DNA of 5,332 nt, from NCBI GenBank assembly GCA_030643515.1, contig DAOWLH010000006.1, positions 1 through 5,332 of the forward strand, read 5' to 3'. Numbering within the stretch: position 1 is the stretch's first letter; each line of letters starts with the position of its first letter. Position numbers and translations under genes: made by a program. Source of the stretch: Dehalococcoidia bacterium (GTDB taxonomy: Bacteria > Chloroflexota > Dehalococcoidia > Dehalococcoidales > DAOWLH01). The notes below the pieces were generated by a model. That model was not told the DNA's origin. It saw only the letters and a list, made by a program, of their open reading frames with translations, and did no database searches. Positions 1 through 4,525 of the stretch are shown one piece after another.

Positions 1-52
1 CTCCCAACTGCTCAACAACAATATTTCTCAGCCTCTCGTAGATAGTTGCCAC
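1..52 (-). CDS. acpP: Acyl carrier protein, N-terminal fragment (cut by window edge)
   Basis: Only the first 17 codons are present. They read MATIYERLRNIVVEQLG from a GTG start at 52-50, a typical acyl carrier protein N-terminus (first helix of the ACP fold, pattern ERLRxIVVEQLG). The Ser that takes the phosphopantetheine arm lies outside the window, so it cannot be checked. The start is fixed by a strong Shine-Dalgarno just upstream. AcpP carries the growing acyl chain in type II fatty acid synthesis and is the substrate carrier for FabD and FabG encoded upstream in the same direction. The start lies 17 nt after the nusB stop, so it is probably co-transcribed with nusB. The identification rests on a short stretch plus context; the context makes it likely. 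Confidence 0.82.
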   Translation of the reverse strand, partial: MATIYERLRNIVVEQLG

Positions 53-56
53 TTTT

Positions 57-65
57 ACCTCCCTT
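57..65 (-). promoter_or_regulatory. Shine-Dalgarno of acpP
   Basis: On the minus strand the sequence reads AAGGGAGGT followed by AAAA and the GTG start. GGAGG is five bases from the start codon. It fills the nusB-acpP gap and supports the GTG start of acpP, although no ATG is present nearby. Confidence 0.75.
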
Positions 66-69
66 GATG

Positions 70-480
70 CTATCTGGTTACCAGGGTACTAACTGAGCTT
101 AACACCCCGTTGACAAATCTTGCCGAGTTGTCGCTGCCAAATCTCTTTGCCAGCTCAACAGCCTCGTTGATGGCTACCTTGACTGGCACTCTATTATCAA
201 TTAAAAGCTCAAATATTGCAAGTCTTAATATATTTCGGTCAACTATCGGTATCTGGTTAACAGGCCAGGCCGGAGCAAAGCACTTGATGTGTTCGTCAAG
301 TTCTTGCCGGTGTCGGATAACACCAGCCGCCATCTCTCTGACAAAGGCGTTATTCTCCTCCGATAATCCACTATCAGCCAGCTGCTGGCTGACCACCTCT
401 TGGCAGTCATGTCCCGAAGAGTCAATCTCGTAGAGTACCTGTAGAATGGTTGCCCTTGCTTTCCGCCGTGCCCCTACCAT
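70..480 (-). CDS. nusB: Transcription antitermination factor NusB
   Basis: NusB binds boxA RNA with NusE (ribosomal protein S10) and takes part in antitermination and processing of rRNA transcripts. From the chosen ATG at 480-478 the protein has 136 residues, the usual NusB length. The N-terminus MVGARRKARATILQVLYE shows the family's Arg-rich RNA-binding start (RRKAR at about 5-9). The C-terminal half has the family blocks VDRNILRLAIFELL (80-93) and VPVKVAINEAVELAKRFG (98-115) followed by SARFVNGVL. An ATG 21 nt further upstream (501-499) would add MVTQGGT. I prefer the internal ATG because family members begin right at the RRKAR block and an AGGGTGG at 491-485 precedes it, while the upstream ATG has no good ribosome binding site. 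The gene follows fabG by 57 nt and precedes acpP by 17 nt; stop is TAG. Confidence 0.93.
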   Translation of the reverse strand: MVGARRKARATILQVLYEIDSSGHDCQEVVSQQLADSGLSEENNAFVREMAAGVIRHRQELDEHIKCFAPAWPVNQIPIVDRNILRLAIFELLIDNRVPVKVAINEAVELAKRFGSDNSARFVNGVLSSVSTLVTR

Positions 481-516
481 AGTGCCACCCTGTGTTACCA
501 TTATAGCTTTCTTGCC

Positions 517-532
517 AAGTCCAGCAGGACTT
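517..532 (-). other. Short inverted repeat between fabG and nusB
   Basis: AAGTCC and GGACTT form a perfect 6-bp stem around a 4-nt loop in the fabG-nusB gap. On the transcribed strand the stem is followed by GGCAAGAAAG, not a U-run, so it is not an intrinsic terminator. It could be a weak RNA hairpin affecting processing or translation of nusB, or chance. Confidence 0.3.
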
Positions 533-537
533 TAAGC

Positions 538-1275
538 CTACATGGCGATGCCGCCATCAACTGTCAGCACCTGCCCGGTGATATAGCCGGCGTCTTCAGA
601 GGCGAGGAAGGCTACCGCTGCGGCGACATCATCTGGTGAGCCAAGACGACCGAGCGGGATGCGGGACAGTAGCTCCTGGCGCTGGTTCTCGGCCAGGCGC
701 TGAGTCATCTCGGTATCAATAAAGCCGGGGGCGATGGCGTTAACCGTGATACCCCGGGAGGCTACTTCTTTGGCCACCGCCCGGGTAAAGCCGATAATGC
801 CTGCCTTAGCCGCGGCATAGTTGGCCTGGCCCGGATTACCCACCAGGCCGACTATGCTGGAAATACTTATAATACGGCCCCAGCGCTGTTTGACCATGTG
901 TCTCAATACCGCCCGGGTGCACAGGAAGACACTTCTAAGGTCAACCGCCAGCACCTTGTCCCAGTCTTCGTCCGACATCCTCATCACCAGCTGGTCGCGG
1001 GCAATACCGGCGTTATTTATCAGGATATCTACTTTGCCGAAGGCAACGGTGGTTTTTTCCATCAGACCGGCGACATCGGTGGGGGAAGCGACGTCGGCGA
1101 TGACCGCCAGACTTTGCCCGCCAGTAGCCCCTATTTCTTGCGCCACTTCCTGGCAGGCCTCATTAATATCATTTACCACTACCGCCGCCCCGGCGTCGGC
1201 CAGTTTCAGGGCAAGCGCCCGGCCGATACCGCGGCCGGCGCCGGTAACTATGGCTACTCTACCGGATAGCTTCAC
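538..1275 (-). CDS. fabG: 3-oxoacyl-[acyl-carrier-protein] reductase FabG
   Basis: This cytoplasmic short-chain dehydrogenase/reductase reduces 3-oxoacyl-ACP to 3-hydroxyacyl-ACP with NADPH, the first reduction of each fatty acid elongation round. The protein has 245 residues, the family's usual length. It shows the cofactor loop TGAGRGIG (11-18), the structural NNAG (87-90), the catalytic Ser140 (in SISSIVG), Tyr153 and Lys157 (YAAAK), the VASRGITVN block (171-179), and APGF (182-185). The C-terminus YITGQVLTVDGGIAM is typical of FabG. The position of the tetrad Asn (usually VNL) holds Asp112 (VDL). The start is GTG at 1275-1273, overlapping the fabD stop as GTGA, which suggests translational coupling. 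Context with fabD and acpP makes FabG far more likely than another SDR. Confidence 0.96.
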   Translation of the reverse strand: MKLSGRVAIVTGAGRGIGRALALKLADAGAAVVVNDINEACQEVAQEIGATGGQSLAVIADVASPTDVAGLMEKTTVAFGKVDILINNAGIARDQLVMRMSDEDWDKVLAVDLRSVFLCTRAVLRHMVKQRWGRIISISSIVGLVGNPGQANYAAAKAGIIGFTRAVAKEVASRGITVNAIAPGFIDTEMTQRLAENQRQELLSRIPLGRLGSPDDVAAAVAFLASEDAGYITGQVLTVDGGIAM

Positions 1276-2222
1276 GGGTCACCCCTGGCCCCAACCTGGC
1301 TCTTTATTGATGGGACATCGCTGATATTTACCGTATTAACGTTTTTGTATATTCGCTTGATGAGACTGCCGAGCACCTTGCCCGGGCCGATTTCAATAAA
1401 AGTGGATACGCCGTTGTTTATCATATACTCTACAGAGCGTTGCCACAGGACGCCGTGGCATAGCTGTCGTAATAGCTCCTCCTTGATTTCCTGAGCGGTG
1501 TTGATTTCCTGCGCAGTGGTATTGGCTATTATGGGCACCATCGTCTCGGCAAAGTCGATGCTGGCCATTATCAGGGACAGGCCATCAACAGCCGGCTGCA
1601 TCAACGGCGTGTGGAAGGCGCCGCTTACCGCCAGGGGAATGGTGCGATAGGCTCCCCTGGTCTTTGCCAGAGCGGTCGCCTGGGGAAGGTTATCCCTGGC
1701 GCCACTGATTACCAGCTGCCCCGGGCAGTTAATGTTGGCGATCCTGGTGCCTGTATGGTTGCAGACCTCGGTAAGGGTTGCCTCGTCAAGCCCGATTATA
1801 GCTACCATGCCGCCTGGATTTTGAAGCCCGGCCTGGTGCATTAGACGTCCTCGCTCCCGCGCCAGGTAGATGGCGGTGGCAAAGTCAACCGCCCCGGCAG
1901 CGGCCAGTGCCGTGTACTCGCCCAGGCTGTGGCCGGCGACGAAGGCCGGAGTGCCCTGTTCATTGGCGTCCGGCAATTCCTGCCATGCCGCCAGGCAGGC
2001 CAGGCTGATGGTTACTATCGCCGGCTGGGCGTTAATCGTCCGGCACAGTTCATCTTCGGGGCCGTGAAAGCACAGCCGGGATAGGGGAAAACCCAGGACC
2101 TCATCTGCCTGTCGGAAGACTGCCCTGGCGGAATCAAAGCTATCATAAAGGTCACGGCCCATGCCCACTCGCTGGGAGCCCTGCCCCGGGAAAATATAGG
2201 CTATCTTTTTCGGTTCCGCCAC
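1272..2222 (-). CDS. fabD: Malonyl-CoA:ACP transacylase FabD
   Basis: FabD moves the malonyl group from malonyl-CoA to ACP, supplying the extender unit for fatty acid synthesis in the cytoplasm. The protein has 316 residues, close to the usual length of about 310. Visible family marks are FPGQGSQ (11-17), the nucleophile elbow GHSLGEY (97-103) with catalytic Ser99, Arg124 (in RGRLM) for the malonyl carboxylate, GAFHTPLM (201-208) with catalytic His204, and Gln253, which matches E. coli Gln250 by spacing from the His. The usual PVRW after it reads GVLW here. The C-terminal IEIGPGKVLGSLIKR (276-290) is also typical. The start is GTG at 2222-2220, 13 nt after the rpmF stop. Its ribosome binding site is weak (AGAGAAA), so initiation may depend on coupling to rpmF. 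The TGA stop overlaps the fabG start. Confidence 0.97.
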   Translation of the reverse strand: MAEPKKIAYIFPGQGSQRVGMGRDLYDSFDSARAVFRQADEVLGFPLSRLCFHGPEDELCRTINAQPAIVTISLACLAAWQELPDANEQGTPAFVAGHSLGEYTALAAAGAVDFATAIYLARERGRLMHQAGLQNPGGMVAIIGLDEATLTEVCNHTGTRIANINCPGQLVISGARDNLPQATALAKTRGAYRTIPLAVSGAFHTPLMQPAVDGLSLIMASIDFAETMVPIIANTTAQEINTAQEIKEELLRQLCHGVLWQRSVEYMINNGVSTFIEIGPGKVLGSLIKRIYKNVNTVNISDVPSIKSQVGARGDP

Positions 2223-2235
2223 GGTAATTATTTCT

Positions 2236-2436
2236 CTAGCTGGCCTTCTTCTTAGGGGCCTTAATCTCGACCACCTCTCTGCCCGAATAAGTACCGCAGG
2301 TGGGGCAAACGTGATGCGGCAGCTTGGGGCTGTGGCACTGGGGACAGTTGGCCAACGCCGGAGGGTTTAAACCATCATGAGCCCGTCTCTTGTCACGGCG
2401 CGCCTTGGCTGTTTTTCTTTTTGGTAAAGCTCCCAT
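2236..2436 (-). CDS. rpmF: 50S ribosomal protein L32, zinc-ribbon form
   Basis: L32 (bL32) is a small protein of the large ribosomal subunit. The 66-residue product starts MGALPKRKTAKARRDKRRAH, the standard L32 N-terminus (family pattern MAVPKRKTSKARRDKRRAH). Two CxxC pairs, Cys31/Cys34 and Cys44/Cys47, form a complete zinc ribbon, so this is the zinc-binding form and not the Cys-free variant induced in zinc shortage in some bacteria. The tail is Lys-rich (APKKKAS). The ATG at 2436-2434 is preceded by GGAGTGA, which lies inside the last codons of the upstream gene. That gene's TGA stop is only 3 nt before this start, so the two are probably translationally coupled. The yceD-rpmF pairing is widespread in bacteria. 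Confidence 0.97.
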   Translation of the reverse strand: MGALPKRKTAKARRDKRRAHDGLNPPALANCPQCHSPKLPHHVCPTCGTYSGREVVEIKAPKKKAS

Positions 2437-2439
2437 AAA

Positions 2440-2886
2440 TCACTCCGTTAGCTTATTTGCCGTTGGCGAACATTTCTGCAAGCCGGTGCAATCCTCACGG
2501 CAGAGCGGTTTCATCGGTAGTGTTGTCAGCCCGTACTGGCGGACCACCTCGGCGAGGTCAATCACCTGGTGTTCATCAACGGTGAAGGCATCGGCATCTT
2601 CAGGTGCAGGCAGCTGCCCGCTGGCAGTGTCGGTCGCCGGGTAGAACTCCTCTTTGATGTCTAGTGCCAGGGGGCAGCTGAAGGAATTCAGGCACCGGGC
2701 GCAGCTGACCTCGACCGAGGTATCAATAGTGCCCCTGACCAGGATGCCGCGGTTGGTTCGGGTTAGGCTGACCCTGCCCTGAGTCTGGCTGGTGTTGCCA
2801 TCAATTTCAACCGTCCCACTCATCTGGTGGTCTTCCGTCGAGCCGATGGGCCCCTTGAGTAGCTGTGATACGTTTATCTGCAACAT
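2440..2886 (-). CDS. yceD: DUF177/YceD family protein
   Basis: DUF177 (YceD) proteins are encoded next to rpmF in many bacteria. Members are linked to 23S rRNA accumulation or large-subunit assembly; the exact biochemical role is unsettled. From ATG at 2886 the product has 148 residues. The N-terminus LQINVSQLLKGPIGS is typical, followed by a beta-rich region, CARCL (Cys62 and Cys65 counted from this ATG; the CxRCL motif), an acidic middle, and an expected C-terminal cysteine cluster PLCREDCTGL. After GL, where relatives usually have CPxCG, this protein reads QKCSP: one residue shorter and lacking one cysteine. Three consecutive codons, GTG (2889), ATG (2886) and TTG (2883), could all start translation, and no clear Shine-Dalgarno precedes any of them. 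The TGA stop lies 3 nt before rpmF. Confidence 0.9.
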   Translation of the reverse strand: MLQINVSQLLKGPIGSTEDHQMSGTVEIDGNTSQTQGRVSLTRTNRGILVRGTIDTSVEVSCARCLNSFSCPLALDIKEEFYPATDTASGQLPAPEDADAFTVDEHQVIDLAEVVRQYGLTTLPMKPLCREDCTGLQKCSPTANKLTE

Positions 2887-2904
2887 CACCGGTAACCGAC
2901 CTTC

Positions 2905-2934
2905 ATTATACTCACAAGCTTGTATTTAGTGCAA
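2905..2934 (-). promoter_or_regulatory. Candidate sigma70-type promoter of the yceD-rpmF-fabD-fabG-nusB-acpP cluster
   Basis: The minus strand reads TTGCAC (2934-2929), an 18-nt spacer, then a perfect TATAAT (2910-2905). The -35 matches TTGACA at only its first three bases. The inferred transcription start is near 2898, which leaves about 10-15 nt before the yceD start codons. It is the only good promoter-like sequence in the 107-nt gap (2890-2996) after the acyl-CoA dehydrogenase, and no terminator was seen there, so some read-through from the dehydrogenase is possible. Confidence 0.5.
2914..2923. promoter_or_regulatory. 10-bp perfect palindrome in the yceD promoter spacer
   Basis: ACAAGCTTGT is a perfect 10-bp palindrome located between the candidate -35 and -10 elements. 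A repressor binding here would block RNA polymerase. It is short, and no second copy was seen in the window, so the operator role is only a guess. Confidence 0.22.
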
Positions 2935-2996
2935 ACCGGTCCCAGGGTGGAACATGAGTTATAACGAGACTATTCCAGACGTTCGATAATAGAACT

Positions 2997-4145
2997 CTAG
3001 AAGGTCTTCTTGCGCAGCTCTGAAGAGATGACATTTCTCAACACCTGGTTGGTGCCCTCATATATCTGGGTTATCTTGGCATCCCTCATCATCTTCTCAA
3101 CCGGGTAATCGCGCATATAGCCGACACCGCCAAAAATCTGGATGGCATCGGTGGTTACCCTCATGGCAACGTCCGAGGGGAAGACCTTGGACATGGCCGA
3201 CTCCATGCCGAAGTGCTTGTTTCCGCTGTCTATTGTTCTGGCGGTAGCATAGACCAGTGCTCTGGCGGCTTCAATGTCAGTGGCCATGTTAGCCAGCATG
3301 TGCCCCACCGCCTGGAAGGAGATGATAGGCTGTCCGAACTGAACGCGATTCTTGGCATAATCCACGGCTGCCTCCATGGCTCCCTGGGCCAGCCCCACCG
3401 CCTGGGCCCCGATTCCGGGACGGGAGCGGTCGAAGAGCTTCATGGCCATGGTAAAGCCTGCCCCCTCCCGGCCTATGAGATTTTCTTTGGGGATAAAACA
3501 GTCTTCGAAGACAAGCTCCCTGGTTGCCGATGTCCGGATGCCCAGTTTTTTCTCTTCCCGGCCGAAGGAGAACCCCGGCGTGTTCTTCTCCACAAGTAAG
3601 GCGCTGGCGCCGCGGATGCCCTTTTCTTTATCAGTCAGGGCGATGATGGTGTAGAGTTCAGCCTCACCGCCGTTGGTGATGAACTGCTTGTTGCCGTTAA
3701 TCAGGTATCCCCCGTCCTTTCTGGTGGCGGTCGTCTTGATAGCGCCGGCATCGCTACCGGCGCTTTCCTCGGTTACGGCAAAGGCGGTAAGTTTCCGGCC
3801 GCGGGCGATATCGGGCAGGTGCTTTTGCTTCTGCTGGTCACTGCCGTAATCAATGAGGATGAAGCTACCCAGCGCATTAACAGCATAGCTTACGGCGACC
3901 CCGGCGCATGCCCGGCTCAGTTCCTCAGTGACCAGGCACATCTCAAAGCAGCCACCTCCCAGACCTCCGTATTCTTCGGGGACAAAGGCGCCCAGCAGGT
4001 CGGTATCGGCCAGGCTCTGCATGATATCGCGGGGGAACTCCTCTTTTTCATCAAGGGCAGCTCTCACCGGCAGTATCTTCTCTTCGGCGATGGTTCTGGC
4101 CATCCGTTTAACTTCCTTTTGCAGGTCATTCAGGAAATATTCCAA
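2997..4145 (-). CDS. Acyl-CoA dehydrogenase (FAD-dependent)
   Basis: These cytoplasmic flavoproteins oxidise acyl-CoA to trans-2-enoyl-CoA and pass electrons to electron-transfer flavoprotein. The product has 382 residues, the usual length of short- and medium-chain members. It shows the first signature AVTEESAGSDAGA (123-135), the flavin-contacting region around ITNGG (156-160), DRSRPGIGAQAVGLAQGA (239-256), the second signature from QIFGGVGYMRDYP (336-348), and the catalytic base Glu363 in QIYEGTNQ (360-367). All key residues are present, so the enzyme looks active. Chain-length preference cannot be read reliably from the sequence; a short-chain or butyryl-CoA-type enzyme is plausible. The start is TTG at 4145-4143, with AAGGAGGTT directly upstream and the family-typical N-terminus; there is no suitable ATG nearby. 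It is a separate unit read from its own promoter, divergent from the small RAM-domain gene. Confidence 0.95.
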   Translation of the reverse strand: MEYFLNDLQKEVKRMARTIAEEKILPVRAALDEKEEFPRDIMQSLADTDLLGAFVPEEYGGLGGGCFEMCLVTEELSRACAGVAVSYAVNALGSFILIDYGSDQQKQKHLPDIARGRKLTAFAVTEESAGSDAGAIKTTATRKDGGYLINGNKQFITNGGEAELYTIIALTDKEKGIRGASALLVEKNTPGFSFGREEKKLGIRTSATRELVFEDCFIPKENLIGREGAGFTMAMKLFDRSRPGIGAQAVGLAQGAMEAAVDYAKNRVQFGQPIISFQAVGHMLANMATDIEAARALVYATARTIDSGNKHFGMESAMSKVFPSDVAMRVTTDAIQIFGGVGYMRDYPVEKMMRDAKITQIYEGTNQVLRNVISSELRKKTF

Positions 4146-4148
4146 AGC

Positions 4149-4157
4149 AACCTCCTT
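4149..4157 (-). promoter_or_regulatory. Shine-Dalgarno that fixes the TTG start of the acyl-CoA dehydrogenase
   Basis: The minus strand reads AAGGAGGTT, a perfect match to the anti-Shine-Dalgarno, with a 5-nt spacer from AAGGAGG to the TTG start codon at 4145. It decides in favour of TTG initiation. Confidence 0.85.
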
Positions 4158-4171
4158 TTTCCGTTCATGCC

Positions 4172-4188
4172 CTGTCTATTATAGGCAG
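4172..4188. promoter_or_regulatory. 17-bp near-perfect palindrome over the dehydrogenase -10: candidate operator
   Basis: CTGTCTATTATAGGCAG pairs at 7 of its 8 symmetric positions around a central base (pattern CTGnCTATnATAGnCAG). It fully covers the -10 TATAAT of the leftward promoter and reaches the predicted transcription start. Position and symmetry are those of a repressor operator bound by a dimer. Part of the symmetry is inherent to TATAAT-like sequence, but the flanking CTG/CAG arms add to it. The cognate regulator is not identified. Confidence 0.42.
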
Positions 4189-4207
4189 AGACAGAGGTTG
4201 AGTTCAA
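4178..4207 (-). promoter_or_regulatory. Candidate promoter of the acyl-CoA dehydrogenase
   Basis: On the minus strand TTGAAC (4207-4202) is followed by 18 nt and a perfect TATAAT (4183-4178). The predicted start of transcription is near 4171, giving a leader of about 25 nt that contains the strong Shine-Dalgarno. Its -35 lies 13 bp from the -35 of the rightward promoter, so the two units are back to back. Confidence 0.65.
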
Positions 4208-4220
4208 GCTGGCGGCCGTA

Positions 4221-4249
4221 TTGACATCAGCCCGGGGGCAAACTATAAT
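4221..4249 (+). promoter_or_regulatory. Consensus sigma70-type promoter of the RAM-domain gene
   Basis: TTGACA (4221-4226), a 17-nt spacer, and TATAAT (4244-4249) match the housekeeping promoter consensus at all 12 positions with ideal spacing. The predicted start is near 4256, giving a leader of about 35 nt before the ATG at 4292. Confidence 0.82.
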
Positions 4250-4275
4250 CCAGTCACTTCACCCAGCTATTCCCA

Positions 4276-4286
4276 TAAGGAGGTGA
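4276..4286 (+). promoter_or_regulatory. Extended Shine-Dalgarno of the RAM-domain gene
   Basis: TAAGGAGGTGA matches the full core of the anti-Shine-Dalgarno over 11 bases, with 8 nt from GGAGG to the ATG at 4292. A GTG at 4283 in the same frame lies inside this site and so is not the start. Confidence 0.85.
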
Positions 4287-4291
4287 GTCCA

Positions 4292-4522
4292 ATGTTGGCC
4301 AAGGCCTTTGTCCTGATAGAGACGGCGGTTGGTAAGACCAAGGAAGTGGTGGCTAACCTGAAGGAGATTAAAGGAGTTAGCTCAGTTGACACTGTCACCG
4401 GCCCTTACGATATAATCGCGGTAATAGAGGCCGAGAACCTGAATGACATCGGTGACATTATCACCAGCGAGATTCACTCTATCGACGGCATCTCGCGGAC
4501 GGTAACCTGCCTGGCGGTGTAG
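4292..4522 (+). CDS. Stand-alone Lrp/AsnC ligand-binding (RAM) domain protein
   Basis: The 76-residue product is a complete Lrp/AsnC effector-binding domain with no helix-turn-helix. In full-length Lrp/AsnC regulators this beta-alpha-beta-beta-alpha-beta domain binds amino acids or other small ligands and drives assembly into dimers and octamers. Visible marks are AKAFVLIETAVGK (3-15, first strand), a helix with KEVVANLKEIKGV, the family turn VTGPYDIIAVIEA (35-47) with Gly37 and Tyr39-Asp40 at the expected places, a second helix, and the closing strand ISRTVTCLAV (67-76). The ATG at 4292 is set by the Shine-Dalgarno. It is read divergently from the acyl-CoA dehydrogenase and ends 3 nt from the argS stop on the opposite strand. 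It cannot bind DNA in the usual Lrp way; it may sense a metabolite and act through a partner, or form mixed oligomers with a full-length Lrp. The family call is secure; the role is unknown. Confidence 0.9.
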   Translation: MLAKAFVLIETAVGKTKEVVANLKEIKGVSSVDTVTGPYDIIAVIEAENLNDIGDIITSEIHSIDGISRTVTCLAV

Positions 4523-4525
4523 ATG

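Noticed and set aside
481..501. Upstream ATG at 501 as the nusB start
   Set aside because: It adds seven residues not typical of NusB and lacks a good ribosome binding site; the ATG at 480 fits the family start. It cannot be fully excluded.
821..1324. Plus-strand open frames opposite fabG (including 898-1269)
   Set aside because: They are antisense to an intact FabG with all motifs, and their translations resemble no known protein.
2888..2900. Small CGGT/ACCG dyad at the yceD start as an RNA switch
   Set aside because: The stem is four base pairs at most; too weak to support a regulatory RNA.
2975..2996. Possible terminator after the acyl-CoA dehydrogenase (GTTC/GAAC pairing near 2978-2995)
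   Set aside because: The stem is only about 4-5 bp, AT-rich, and lacks a following T-run on the transcribed strand.
3213..4224. Several plus-strand open frames opposite the acyl-CoA dehydrogenase
   Set aside because: They mirror a full-length enzyme with both signatures and the catalytic Glu; no independent ribosome binding sites or motifs were seen.
4283..4291. GTG at 4283 as the start of the RAM-domain gene
   Set aside because: The GTG overlaps the Shine-Dalgarno TAAGGAGGTGA; the ATG at 4292 has ideal spacing and gives the standard domain N-terminus.
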